34,493 nt of DNA from Multifurca ochricompacta (GCA_022496185.1 WTXG01000338.1:1-34493), one strand, 5' to 3'; shown: positions 11,648-22,417, numbered from the stretch's first letter. Numbers and translations are program-made. The notes: generated by a model from the sequence alone, not told the origin.

Positions 11648-12170
11648 AGTGTACCCGGCAAAAACAGGGTGCCTGCCTTGGGCAAGTTATGCCAGCTCCT
11701 CTTTCATTGGCTGCTTCCCTCATGACCAAAGGGCGATGTCAATAATTTAGCTTGTAGGCAATTAACTCACGTGTCCTCCACGCAAGGCTATGGACGCTAT
11801 TTTGGATAATATCGGAAGGGGGGACGGACGAGGCAGATTGCAAACAACAATTGAATCGCAAGCACATCCCCTAATTTAGTTATTGCCAGGTAAGTCTCAC
11901 CTCTCACTCTATCTCGTCTCATCCAATTATTGCGTGAATTCGCCACCACGACTTCACACGCATCGCGGCAATCCGAAGACCTCAACGGCCCCCATATATG
12001 ACCACCTTCCTGGAGCGCTACGTCGCCGTGACAATAGGTATCGGGTTCGATTGACAACTGCCAGCATCACCTGACCCCACTGGCACTGGCATTCACGCGC
12101 CCCGGATTACCTCTTTCTACCCTTGCATCTATCCACCTGGTCACATTCCATCCGGTTTTCGCGTGTCTCA
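11648..12170 (+). repeat. diverged direct repeat, copy 2 (partner about 1,085-1,640)
   Basis: Same block order as copy 1: AAAACAGGG, GCCAGCTC, ATTAACTCAC, CCTCAACGG, CATCTATCCACCTGG. It sits about 900 bp before the intact DUF6535 gene, so copy 1 may mark where another gene copy once followed. Confidence 0.5.
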
Positions 12171-12597
12171 TCCTTCTGGTGTTTTGTGCTCGGACACCAC
12201 TACTGCACTACTTTTGAAGTCCCTGTCGGTGCCAGTCCTGCCTCCGCGGTTTCGCCTCGGATTGCTCCAGACTTGGTTAAGCCCCTTAAAACATAAGTTG
12301 GCATGCGGATCTGGGCAGCATTTCATCCATCATAGCAGGGACAGCCATTCGGTGCCATGCGGGAGGGAGCTCAGTTCAGTGCTGAAGGAAGGAGATTAGC
12401 ATCAGCGCGTCTCGCGCCACGTGATCCGATTATCACGGCCTTGCTTTTTCTTTAATCAACCCGTAGCTGGCCGCGCACCTTGCCACATTTCCCTTTCTCG
12501 AGAATCAGGTCTGGGAGTTCTTGTTTGTGAATGTGTTCATCCTTCCCTTGAGTGCGAATCAGAATAGTATCAGAATGGTCTGAGGATGGATAAGCGG

Positions 12598-12617
12598 AGA
12601 GGGGGGGGAGGGGGGGG
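12598..12617 (+). repeat. G-rich run
   Basis: Two long runs of G separated by a single A. It could fold as a G-quadruplex. It is about 430 bases before the intact DUF6535 start. No regulatory role is shown. Confidence 0.6.
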
Positions 12618-12957
12618 TAAATGCCGCGTGGTGGCGTCAATGGGATGTGCCGCGCATCCGTGCGCTCAGCAACCTACAGCCTCGTGTTCGGTGCGTGTCG
12701 CTCATACATCGAAACTTCCAGCACATCTTGCTAACGGGTCCGATACATGAAGTCCACCGAAATTGGGCTCATACAACGCTAACTACGGGCTAACTTATGC
12801 TGTGCCGATATCAACTTGAAAGCGCTATCAACTCTTGAACAGTTTGCTTGGCGAAAGATGAAGCCGGCGGATATTGTCATTTCTGCCTCGAGGTTTCCAA
12901 GATCCACATATACATTAAACATCTGATCGCGATGCTTAACAGCAGGATGTGTGAGTG

Positions 12958-12967
12958 AGTATTTATA
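12958..12967 (+). promoter_or_regulatory. TATA-like element of the intact DUF6535 gene
   Basis: GTATTTATAG lies about 80 bases before the ATG at 13,046. The following bases (GTAGCGCACG...) align with those after the TATA-like elements of the inverted copies (GGCAGTGCACG...). Confidence 0.55.
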
Positions 12968-13045
12968 GTGCTCGTAGCGCACGCCCAACTAAGTCCGTCG
13001 CCCTCTCAGAACCCCTTTACATTGGCGTAGCGTGGGCAAAGGGAA

Positions 13046-14999
13046 ATGTCTGAACCGTACACTCTGCTAAGTGAGCAATTCCAGCCAGTTCAAGGGGATT
13101 CTACGTATAACGAAGGTGCGTCCGGGAGCAGAGAATGCCTTGCCACATGCTGATTTTTCGACCACAGCTCATGATGATTCGGTAAATAAGATGTGGTCCG
13201 GATACATGAAAGAAGCACAAGAGTACGATACAACCATGACCAACACATGGAAGGAAGATGCAGATGGTGTTCTTGTTTTTGTAAGTCGTGATCTACTAAT
13301 CCCAGGGTTTATCTTAGTGACAAGTCCGAAGACAGGTCTTTTCTCGGCAACTGTCGCAGCCTTTATTATTGAAAGTTACAAAAAGCTGTCTCCCGATCCG
13401 GGCGACCAGACTGCCTTCCTTCTCGGGCAGATTTCACAGCAACTCTCCGGTCTCGCGAACGGAACATATGTCCCACCGCGATCCCTTCCACAGTTCTCTC
13501 CTACGCGCTCCATTGTTTGTATCAATATAATGTGGCTCCTGAGCCTGGTGCTTAGTATCTCATCCGCTCTGTCTGCGACATTGATGCAGCAATGGGCCCG
13601 AAGATATATCCAACTGCCCAAGATTCCAAGCGAGCCGAGCCGCGTGGCTCGAGTTCGTTCGTTTTTGTTTCTTGGTGTCCAGAAATACCGCGTCGATCGT
13701 GCAGTCGAGATGACTCCAACACTCCTCCACCTCTCTGTATTCTTGTTTTTCGTTGGCCTTGTAATTTTCTTTTTCACAATCTCCAACACGGTGGCCATCT
13801 TTCTCTCTATTATCGTTGGGCTCTTTGGATTAGCGTACTTCGCCCTGACCATTCTTCCTTGCATCGACCATACCTGCCCATATCGCACTCCAATGTCCAG
13901 TATGTGGTGGTATTTTTGGCATACTTCCCTCTCTTCCATAGCATTCTGCCTTCGTTGGCTCTTCACGCAGCTCCATGGCATTGCGGTTCCGATGGATCTA
14001 GTAGGCGAAGTCACGTCATATTGGCAGCGCAAACTTGTCGAGTGGTTGGAAATCTCCGAGAATACTCTCAAGAAGCATGGGAAACGCCTCAAGGACGGAT
14101 TTCGGGAGAGCATCGTCAAAGGGGCCTCAGATGCGCCGGTGGTCGTTGACCTCAAGGCACTTGCTTGGCTTCTCAAGTTGCCGGCGCTGGCAGAGAAGAG
14201 CAAGATTCAAGATTTCGTGGCCACTATTCCCGAAGAAATGACTGTCCAGCTCTTGAGTAACCCCATCGAGTCCGGGAAAATCGTTTTTCGCGAACACCTT
14301 TTTACCCTTTTGCGAAGTTGCGCACCAGGCGCTATCGGACTTGACGCGAATGTACGCAGACATCGCCTCTTTGTGTGTTTGGACGCCGTCCATCACGTTG
14401 CCAAAGCGAAAGCATCTAATGGTATCCCATATGGTGTCTTACCATCCGAATCATTACTGAATGACGTGCGAATCAATTTTGCTAATCTCGGTCTTATGAA
14501 AGCATTATGGTCAGACAGGGACCCTGCCATCCGGGTTTCTTCTCGCTCCACCTGTGCGTTACTTGCGAGACACATGCTGCGTAAATATCCGCTCGAGGAC
14601 TCGGAGCTCGCTTGGTTACAGGAGGTCCTGGGGATGTCATCAAACGCAATATACAATTCACTCGATGACATCGCCACAGTGGACAACATGAACATGGACT
14701 CGTTCGTTTATGGGGTCCTCTCATATCCGGTGGATGATCTCCCGATCAATCAAGCTACCACTTTCGTAGAAACACTGGCAATCCTCATGAATGTAGGCAG
14801 TCAAATCGGCCTCCGTAGGGATGCTTTTAAGGACAGGTTTCTTGCGCTCGTTGAACGAGCAAGATTGCCAGACCACAACAACCATCTGCGCGATGTAGTT
14901 GACAAACTACAACGAATTTATGAAGGTGTTTTCCCGCCAGCTACTACACAGAAGACGCAAGCAGATGAGCCAAGACGGGCGCTAGACGATGGACGTTGA
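13046..14999 (+). CDS. full-length DUF6535 multi-span membrane protein (intact copy)
   Basis: Three exons: 13046-13115, 13168-13280 and 13332-14999, giving about 616 aa. The ATG at 13,046 is chosen because it opens MSEPYTLLSE, spliced by a GTGCGT..CACAG 52-bp intron in correct phase into HDDSVNKMWSGYMKEA. Intron 2 is 51 bp; removing it restores VLVF-TGLFSATVAAFIIESY, the DUF6535 hallmark. Then come FLLGQISQQLSG, membrane segments around residues 105-130 (IMWLLSLVLSISSALSATLM), QQWARRY, and a hydrophobic block around LLHLSVFLFFVGLVIFFF and ALTILP. The last 330 residues are soluble and helical-looking, with no domain I recognise. Family function is unknown; the domain is expanded in agaricomycetes. 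It is the only copy here without frameshifts and is flanked by relics of itself. A GTAAGG just after the stop (15,003) may open a 3' UTR intron. Confidence 0.85.
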
Positions 15000-15984
15000 A
15001 AAGTAAGGTGTTGTTACTTGTCTGTAGTCAGTATTCCTTATCATTCTAATGGAGAAACGTGCGCAGGTCTATCAACCCCTCGGAACAAGGAAGCAAAGAG
15101 ACCGTAATATACAACATTACCACTATATGGCACCCGAGAAGAATCGTCAACGGGAAACATTAAGGACTCTACATACCTTTGTACGGACGGACCGAATTCA
15201 GATCTTGTTTTACATGCAGCTGCCTCGGGCTCTAAGTGGTCAAGAAGCAACACACTTTCCTCCCCCTCTTCATAATTCTCAGCACATAACCAAGTTGGGA
15301 TTATTATGTTTCCCGCCGTGTCTTTGTACCAGGGGTTCTCACATTCATCATACAGTCGCCATCACATGAATAGAGGGGCGTTCTAAGACCATGATTTGCA
15401 CCACCTCCTTAGTTATGTCATTAAAGTCTGACTGAGTCAAGCGACTGCTTCCCGGCTCTACTCGGGTAATATGTATATATGCACACCACATGGACTGACT
15501 TCGGAACTGATAATGAACCCAAGTACTTATCTGTTCCCTTCGAAGTATTTAAGCCTTTGTTCATCACAGCTCAGCTAGCATAACCAGCTCACTCCGCGCT
15601 TGTGCTTGATCAACCCAGCTGACTTTGTATTACTAATTTAAGGCTAACGGCTAATATCCAAGGAAGGGAACAACGGCGATGAATGATAATGGCTTGTTGA
15701 TCCAGTGCATTCAAGCATGAAATTCTTGCGATTTTCGTACGAGATGACCCAGGTCAAGCTTTTCTGACACATCAGATGCTTCGATACGATAGCAGACAAT
15801 GGTTTCCTCTTTGCGTTATATATATGTATGTCTTTGGTGTTGACGAGCTTAAAAGACCCGTCTCCTTCCTGTGACCGTTAGAAGTTTCACGATTTTCAGG
15901 AAATTGTACCAGAACTCCAGTAACAGGGCCACTCGTGCTCGAGATTTCATAACAGCCTCTTTGTCCTTCAAAAGGACTATACAC
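15000..15984. other. intergenic, no gene seen
   Basis: No supported coding frame. A TATA-like GTATTTAAG at about 15,545-15,553 stands at a plausible distance before the decayed DUF6535 relic that begins near 15,985 and may be its old promoter. A GTAAGG..TGCGCAG pair (15,003 to about 15,066) could be a 3' UTR intron of the preceding gene. Confidence 0.4.
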
Positions 15985-16870
15985 CAAATCCTGGAAGATC
16001 AACATCCCCCAAATTTAGAATGTACCGGGCGAGTGCGCGCATCTTCAACCCTTCCTAGTATCGTCATATCAAGACGACATGTGTCCCGCATTGTCGAGGG
16101 TTGCCAGCAGTTCTCCGCGTCTCTATACTCTTGTTCTTCGTCAACCCAGTACTGTCCCTCTTCCGCAATATTTGAACCTGTTACCATCGTTGCATTCAAC
16201 TGCGTCGGGTAGTGTACCGCTTGATGAACATCCTACCTTGCATCAATCTCGCCTCCCTATACTAGGGGCTTTTGCTCTCGTTTGCCTACGAAGTACCTTC
16301 ATAGTCTCTTAGTTGATAACGCCCTGGCAACGTAAACTCGGGGATTTATTGGTAACACTTGAGAAAGCCGTTTGGAAGCACAGGAAACGGTTCGAGGGCG
16401 TTCTACGATGGAATATCTTCGAGCAGCTAGATGCACCAGTGAATATGGATTAAGAAACGCAAATACGCTCCAAGATCTTATGCTTGCTGTACCGATGAAT
16501 ACAGCTTTCTGATTCATGTGTGTCTCACACGAATTAAGAAAGCATGTCTGCAAAGAGTTGCGCGCCGGGCGCGCTTAGATTTGGAAGGGGGGGTGCGCGG
16601 GCACCTTCCCTTTGACCGCTTAAGTTTGTCTCTTGATATCTATTGTATCTGCCATCTCAGTTAACATTCAATGAGCCCGTGCGTTACTTGTGGACAAATT
16701 TCATCCCGCGTAGAAATTAGCTTAAATAGTCAGAGCTTACAGAACATGCTCGGCAAGTTGACAATAAATATCCGACTTACTCGACGACAATGCCATAGTG
16801 GACAGGATGAACCTCGATTCTTTCGCTGGTGACTTCCTCTCGCTCGCTGGTGACCTCCGAATTAAACTGG
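15985..16870 (+). pseudogene. heavily decayed DUF6535 relic
   Basis: Nucleotide similarity to the intact gene is patchy but in order. About 15,985-16,260 follows 13,590-13,870 (shared CTCTATACTCTTGTTCTTCGT versus CTCTGTATTCTTGTTTTTCGT, then CTTGCATCAATC versus CTTGCATCGACC). About 16,320-16,455 follows 14,010-14,150 (shared GGAAACG around KHGKR and GATGC..CCAGT). About 16,745-16,870 follows 14,620-14,740 (shared AATGCC.TAGTGGACA and GATGAACCTCGATTC). Stops and indels are everywhere. About 280 unrelated bases lie between the second and third blocks. It is the most degraded copy in the array. Confidence 0.65.
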
Positions 16871-17597
16871 AGGTGGTCTCTTCCATAGACATTCGTCGTT
16901 CTCATGGGAAGCAGAGCACGCTTACTCTCAAAGAGTTTGGTGACCTCGCCATCCAGGCGAAGAAAGACAACTCCTTACAACATTGCAACGCAAGTCCCAT
17001 AAAGATGGGCGAAGGAGAGACTCAACAGCACACGGTGGTTTAAGCGATCTATCCGGGCCGGTTTCTTCCCTTCTCTGGCCATCAGTTCCCTGCTCCCCGC
17101 CTTCAACACTCATTTGGTATCGGAAGACAGCACGTGCACGTAGTATTTCAAGTTATACCGAGCTTACACCTCCCATGGATCTCGCAAAGTGGAGACCCCC
17201 TTTTAATACCAAATTTGCGTCCGCAAAAGGCATAGTCCTGTCATGAGACTTCGTTTTGGCGAGTGCAGGGCAAGGGGGTAGCATGCTATAGATTTCAGAG
17301 TACGTAGAGACAGCAATCCAAGGCGGCGCATAGGGGGTCCAGAAACACGGTCTGTGCGCACGATGGCTCCATGACAATGGCAGCACGCCGCCAGGCTTGC
17401 AGCTGTGATGTGCTCCAATTCAGCTTTCGGCGCTTAAATCTGATCAACAGATTTCATTGTTTTCAGAATGGATGGGAAATAAAGCGCTTTAATAGATGAC
17501 AAGGCTAGAGGCGCTGATAACTGCCTCGAAGCCTCGAACACTAGCCTGGAGACGTAATTTGTGATGAGCGTGCATGATCAATGGGCCATGTCAATAT
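16871..17597. other. intergenic, no gene seen
   Basis: Short open frames on both strands (for example around 16,983-17,246 and 17,153-17,418) show no recognisable family, splice pattern or start context. I see nothing I can name before the transposable element at 17,598. Confidence 0.4.
17590..17597. repeat. 8-bp target-site duplication, left
   Basis: GTCAATAT directly before the TIR of the hAT-type element; identical to 18,100-18,107. Confidence 0.9.
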
Positions 17598-18099
17598 TAG
17601 TGATGTTCCGGCCCGGCTTGGCCCAAAAGCCGCGGCTTTGGCTCGGCCTGGGGCGGCTCCGGCTTTCCTGAAGTCTGGGCCGAGCCAAAGCCGCCACAGA
17701 CGGCTTGGCCCTGGCCCGGCTTGGCCCAAGCCGCGGCTTTTGGCAGAGAAAATTTTATGACATATAACTAGTAGTTATAGTTCAGCTAATCCAAATATGA
17801 CTTAGTGTGTTACGTATTGCAAAGCTATATCGAAGAAAAAGTTTGAAATGCCGCAATAAACATGATCACGTGACCCAAATCAACCACTTTGTGATCAGAT
17901 TTGTACTGATTTTGATGATTGCTATTGCACTTGTATGTGCTGTTGAAAGCCGCGGCCTGAGCCGGCGGCTTTGGCTTTTAGTTTCTCTGAGCCGGGCCAA
18001 AGCCCTTGCTGGGCCGTCACAACGGCCTGGCTTGGCCCGGCCCAAACAGGCCCGGCTTGGCCCGGCTTCCGGCTTTGAGCCGGGCCAGGCACATCACTA
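17598..18099. mobile_element. non-autonomous hAT-type element (MITE), 502 bp
   Basis: The element starts TAGTGATGTTCCGGCCCGGC and ends with the inverted complement, GCCGGGCCAGGCACATCACTA, so the terminal inverted repeats agree at TAGTGATGT-CC-GGCCCGGC. It is bounded by a perfect 8-bp direct repeat, GTCAATAT, at 17,590-17,597 and 18,100-18,107. An 8-bp target duplication and short TIRs are hallmarks of the hAT superfamily. Both ends carry clusters of GGCCCGGC, GGCTTGGCCC and GCCGCGGC motifs in both orientations, while the middle (about 17,750-17,940) is AT-rich. No transposase is encoded, so it depends on an element elsewhere. The perfect duplication suggests insertion was not very old. Confidence 0.9.
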
Positions 18100-18107
18100 G
18101 TCAATAT
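18100..18107. repeat. 8-bp target-site duplication, right
   Basis: GTCAATAT directly after the terminal TIR; identical to 17,590-17,597. Confidence 0.9.
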
Positions 18108-18617
18108 CAGCTTGTGTTTTCCGTACAGGCTACAGGTCACGTTGGAAGGCAGGTCGATCGCAAATGAATGGTTTGATTTCTCCGTCAAGACGGCAAAAGT
18201 GGTCGACAAGATCTGCTTTCCCTTTCCGCATGAGTGCTAATTCTACGCTGGCAGGTCGGCGACTATCCGCCTTGGAGAAGCATTTCCCTGAGATTGGGTA
18301 CGGGGCTCTAGGCGTTGTCAGGCTCTCCGCTTGTCTCCCGTCGTCTTTGCCTTCGGCTGTTTGTTTGTACTTTCACTCAGTCGACCCCCACATTACCTTC
18401 CCCTTCCATCCATCTCTTCACTTGAGGTGTTTCGAGAGTCTGAAGGCTTGGGGTACCGCTTTTGAGACTGCGTCACTTTGCATCGAAGCCTGTCAAGCCA
18501 AGCTCTAATTTCACAGTTATCGCTTGGTTGAAGCAGGGGTTGGAAGGGGTATTTAAAGCACGGTTGCGCCCAGCCCAAAGTTCGTCTCCCTCTTTCCTCA
18601 ATATTGGCATCACGGAG
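18108..18617. other. flank and old promoter of the DUF6535 pseudogene
   Basis: No gene. GTATTTAAAG at about 18,549-18,558 matches the TATA-like elements of the other family members, and the following CTCCCTCTTTCCTC and GAGGCACA blocks match the leader of the inverted copies (CATCTCTTTCCTCC, GGAGGCACA). The ATG of exon 1 has been lost. Confidence 0.5.
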
Positions 18618-20040
18618 GCACAGTGAACTGCCTCAACCACCTCACGTCACCTACTGACTTTTTCCATTACAGTCGACGAATAATGTAATCTCTATACATG
18701 AACGAAGTGAAAGAGTATGATACGCGTCTGGCTACCTCGTGGAGAGACGACGCAGATGGTCTCCTTGTCTTTGTAAGTAAGCTATAAGTTGTCTCCCGAT
18801 TCGGGCGACTATACGGTGTTTCAGAGAAGATCCCACCGGCGCTGCGAATAGCACATTCATCCCACCGTCCACGATCCCATCGTTCTCTCCGTCTTTTTCC
18901 ATCATCTGTTCCAATATAATGAGGCTGCCGAGTTTAGCGCTTAGTCTTACATCTGCTATGTGTGCGACGGTGATGAATCAGTAGGTCCGCAAATATATCA
19001 AGCTGCCTCAAATTCCAAGCAAGCGGAGCCGCAGGTCGCGAGTCCGTTCGTTTTTATTCCTCGGCGTCAAGAATTCTTTTACACAGCCTTCACGACTGTG
19101 GCCATCTTTCCCTCTGTTGTCGTGGAACTCCTTGGTATTGGCTTATTTAATCGGACCCAGCATCCTTTGGTTTATTTGGCATACCTCCCTCTTCGTCCCA
19201 CCATCTTGTCTTCATTGGCTCTCGAGGCAACTTCATGACAGTCGCTGGCGCTAGGCAGAAAGAAGTAAACTCGAATACTTTTAGCTTGTATTACAGATGA
19301 AACGACCGTTCAGCTCATGAGCGACCTCAACGACCCCGGAAAGATGGTTTTTCGTGAACACCTCTTCGCCCTCTTACGAAGCTGTTTACCAGACAAAAAT
19401 CGAACTCGAGAGGATTTGCGCACCCGCTGCCTCTCTGTATGTTTGGAGGCTATCCACAACATTTCCAAAGCCAGTGCCCCAAATGATATTCCCAATCTAC
19501 TTCCACCACCGAAGTCGTTATTGGAGTATTGGATGACTTGCGAATCAACTTTGCAAATATCGATTTTATGAAGGAGTCTTTGGCTGATAGGAACCCCACC
19601 ATTTGAATTTACTGCTCGGTCCACCTGTGCGTATGCTTGCGAGAAGCATGCTGCGGAAATATCCATTTGGAACAATCTGAATTGGCTTGGCAACAGGACG
19701 TGCTTGGAAAGTTGTCAGACGAGATATCCAAACTCACTCTCAGACCTCACTACTGTGGACAATATGAACATTGACTCATTCGTTTATGGGGTACTTTCAT
19801 ATTCTCAGGACGAAGTCCCAATCAAACAAAGGATTACATTGTTGAAAAACGCTGGGAATTCTCTTGGGTTACAGGAAGCCAGATTTTTATCCGCAAGGAA
19901 GTTGGGTTGGTTGGTTCCGCTAGGGAGATCTTCAAGGAAAGGCTTTCTGAATTGATTGAACGCACCGAAAAGGACCCCCCATCTGGGTGGGGTAGTTGAC
20001 AAGCTACACAAGCTTTATGAAGATGCCTCCAGCTGCCGTA
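18618..20040 (+). pseudogene. full-length DUF6535 pseudogene
   Basis: Remains of a whole gene. Exon 2 begins after CATTACAG at 18,673 and holds EVKEYDTR, SWRDDADGLLVF, then GTAAGT. The next part is deleted: the hallmark TGLFSA..ESYKK block is missing and the sequence jumps to LSPDSGDY. A TAG stop interrupts NQ-VRKYIKLPQIPS near 18,980. Another deletion joins the LGVK region to TVAIF near 19,070. From about 19,300 the C-terminal part (ETTVQLMSDLNDPGKMVFREH, LLRSCLPDKN, CLEAIHNISKA, DNMNIDSFVYGVLSY, EIFKERLSELIER) continues with several frameshifts. It resembles the 1-613 pseudogene more than the intact gene. Confidence 0.85.
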
Positions 20041-20694
20041 TCGATGCTGACATTCCCTTGTAATCTCCCTCTCTGGCCCGGCCCTACTTACAAAAATTCT
20101 CGAGCGTGTTCGTATTCCTAATAAATGAACGATACGAACGGACACGATCTGCAGGCAGGATATTTCAGGGGGGAGGGGGAGTCGGGAAGTCACTCGGCGG
20201 GTTAAGAAGGGGCTTGTTCATACCCTTCCGAATGGGCAGATCTCATTATTAAAAACCTGGGACATGGAGGGAACAGTTGTCCATCCCGATGGCCTAGTCC
20301 CACGGCCCACGGTAAGAGTTCAGTTCCCGACTCAGGTAACTATAATATATTCGGTTCTTCGACCAAACTGCAGTCGGTGCCCTGACAGGTACTAACCTAC
20401 CCTCGCGCGTCAAAGAGGGGATTCATTTTGCTCATTGTTGAGAAGCTAACGAGCCAATCGATATCTCATCATGGGTATCTAGTACCTGGAACGATTCAAG
20501 TTCGTGGGGCTTAGCATACAATTGCATTTCTTTGACGTTGAACGAGTCCACACATCATCAATGACTGGGGCATGTGGTAGAAGGCAAGTATTGAGTGGAG
20601 TTATAGTGAGAGAAGTCATTATATATCATGAATAGATCTATCATAAACGCGGTGTAATTTTGAAGGGGTGTGTGGCATGAAAGACTGGAGTTGA
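20041..20694. other. intergenic between the DUF6535 array and MAM33
   Basis: No supported gene. It holds the 3' flank of the last pseudogene and, near 20,695, the 3' end of the minus-strand MAM33 gene. It marks the border between the relic-rich island and the conserved gene block. Confidence 0.45.
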
Positions 20695-21846
20695 TCAAGC
20701 ATCGATGAACTTCTTGACTTTGTTTAGCCAACCAACATACTCCTAAATACTTGCCATTAACAGACGACGAATAGAGATGATAAAAAATACGTACCTTTTG
20801 TTCCTTGTACTGTGCGTACTCTGGGACGAAGAACGCCAGGCTCTCATTGATGCCACGCTCCTGGAGGAACTTCTCGAACTCCTCCTGAAGGCTGAGGTCG
20901 AGGGTCTCGAACTGGCGGGATTCATTTGAGCGCATACACAATCATAACGAGAAGGGGCAACGCACCTGAGGACCAATGTACAGTCCGCGGCGCTTCCAGT
21001 CAGCCTCGGCGGTCAGGTCCGTTGCAAGTTTGGAGTCGCTATAGAATGACACGTTCTCGACGACGAATGCGCCTTCTTGGCATACAGCATCAATGCTCAG
21101 AGCGCCGGGAACAGATGGCTATGCGGCGAACGTCAATAATAGCGAGAATGTAAGAGTGCACAGGCGGGTATACCTTGGTGATAGTGAATGAGCAGCGAAG
21201 AGGGTACGACGCTTCGACGTCCTCAGAGGCACCTTCCTCACCCTCTGGTGGTTCAAAGTTCTCCTCGGCACTTTGGAGGTCCGCAATGGAGAAAATCAAG
21301 CGGATGCTATTACATTAAAAATTAGATCTATCGGCATTGCACACGATATGCAATGAACGTACTGCTCGTTGCCAAACTTGCGGTGAATGCCAACTTCATC
21401 ATTGCCAGGAGCGTCCTCAATCTGCCATTACGCACAACCATATTTTTAGATAACAACGTCGACATTAATAGAAAAAAAAGGTAGTACCGTCCAAATACCA
21501 GAGGTCTTGAATTCCTTGAGAAACTCTGGCTCGCCTTCAATCGCGGCCTCCTTCTCATACGCCAACTCCTCTGTAATCTTCGCAGACACGTCACCATCAG
21601 CTGTAAGAGTAGATAAACTGCCCGTAAGAAACAAAACAAAAAAGATATAACATGAGAATGACACGCACTTGTACCCTCGCCAAAGCGGCAAGCAGATACT
21701 GAGAAAGATGCCCGCACTGCTGGCGTGGCGGCGGTGATGCGCGACAATGCAGGAGCACGTGCACGCGTTGAAATGAGAGAAGAGCGTAGAGAAATAGAAC
21801 GGGAGGATGGGAGTGAAAACTGGCGAACGGCACGGAGGAGAGACAT
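20695..21846 (-). CDS. MAM33: MAM33/p32 (gC1qBP) family mitochondrial matrix protein
   Basis: Seven exons on the minus strand: 21846-21669, 21600-21488, 21421-21363, 21306-21174, 21118-20966, 20911-20795 and 20742-20695; all junctions keep frame and give 266 aa. The N-terminus MSLLRAVRQFSLPSSRSISL is rich in Arg and Ser without acids, a typical mitochondrial targeting peptide. After cleavage the acidic p32 fold follows: TDGDVSAKITEELAYEKEAA, SGIWTVIEDAPGNDEV, HIRLIFSIADLQ, a very acidic loop (EGEEGASEDVEA), CSFTITK, GALSIDAVCQEGAFVVENVSFY, RGLYIGPQ, and the family ending LQEEFEKFLQERGINESLAFFVPEYA then YVGWLNKVKKFIDA. The yeast homologue Mam33 is a trimeric acidic matrix protein involved in mitochondrial translation and respiration. 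Introns are about 53-71 bp. No oddities. Confidence 0.92.
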
Positions 21847-22045
21847 GACGGGAGTTGGAGTCAAGGTTGAGGTTGAGGTCAGGTCAAGGGAAAAGTGAAG
21901 GAAAAGGAGACTTGTTTTTATTTCTGTTTTGGGAAATATATTCGGAAATAACCGAGAACGCATATTTTTAATAAATTTAAATTCCCGGCGGTAGGTAAGG
22001 GTAATAACTAAAATAAAATAAATAAATATTATTTTACACATACAC

Positions 22046-22084
22046 CTTCCCTTCCCTTCCCATCCCATCCCATCCCATCCTATC
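22046..22084 (+). repeat. CCCTT/CCCAT pentanucleotide microsatellite
   Basis: About three CCTTC units followed by about five CCCAT units. It lies about 200 bp before the MAM33 start, in its promoter side. Length is likely to vary among strains. Confidence 0.75.
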
Positions 22085-22400
22085 CACAAAATCCAACCCC
22101 TACACACACTTTTTACATAAGCGTGGGCTTGGCCTGGTATCGCTCGTAATCCAACGTAAAAACATACGGTACAACGAAAACAAACAAACAAACAAACGCA
22201 CGACGCAGTATGACACAACAGGGATGCCTATATATATGAACACGTACAAATGCGACAGACGCCGTCCGTGGTCGTTAGTTAAATCACCACGCGCACGCGC
22301 GAATCATGTGAGATGTCAAACATAGTGGTCAAGGTCAAGTGACCCCAGGCGAAGCACATGAGAGACAAGTCTTTCGGTTTTGATTGAGACGGAGGGAGAT

Positions 22401-22417
22401 AAAAAAAAAAAAAAAAA
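22401..22417 (+). repeat. homopolymer A run
   Basis: Seventeen consecutive A bases about 95 bp beyond the stop of the Zn2Cys6 gene; on that gene's strand it is a T run. Confidence 0.7.

Larger units (their letters stand above)
10158..13045. other. intergenic, no gene seen; carries repeat segments and the 5' flank of the intact gene
   Basis: Bases 10,158-10,520 are the diverged 3' flank shared with 2,500-2,816. Bases 11,648-12,170 are the second copy of the diverged direct repeat. Bases 12,598-12,617 are a G-rich run. From about 12,740 the sequence resembles the flank of the right copy. The open frames at 11,797-12,399 show no family words or splice sites. Confidence 0.45.

Noticed and set aside
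13592..14149. 185-codon plus-strand frame
   Set aside because: Overlaps the DUF6535 coding exon in another frame; no splice or family support.
13376..14203. 275-codon open frame on the minus strand
   Set aside because: It lies wholly inside the intact DUF6535 gene on the plus strand and has no family words; a shadow frame.
15540..15660. Possible LTR end with TATA-like GTATTTAAG
   Set aside because: No partner LTR, TG..CA borders or primer-binding site found; more likely the old promoter of the nearby DUF6535 relic.
17541..18209. Open frames inside the GC-rich segment
   Set aside because: They come from the palindromic GGCCCGGC clusters of the hAT-type element, not from a gene.
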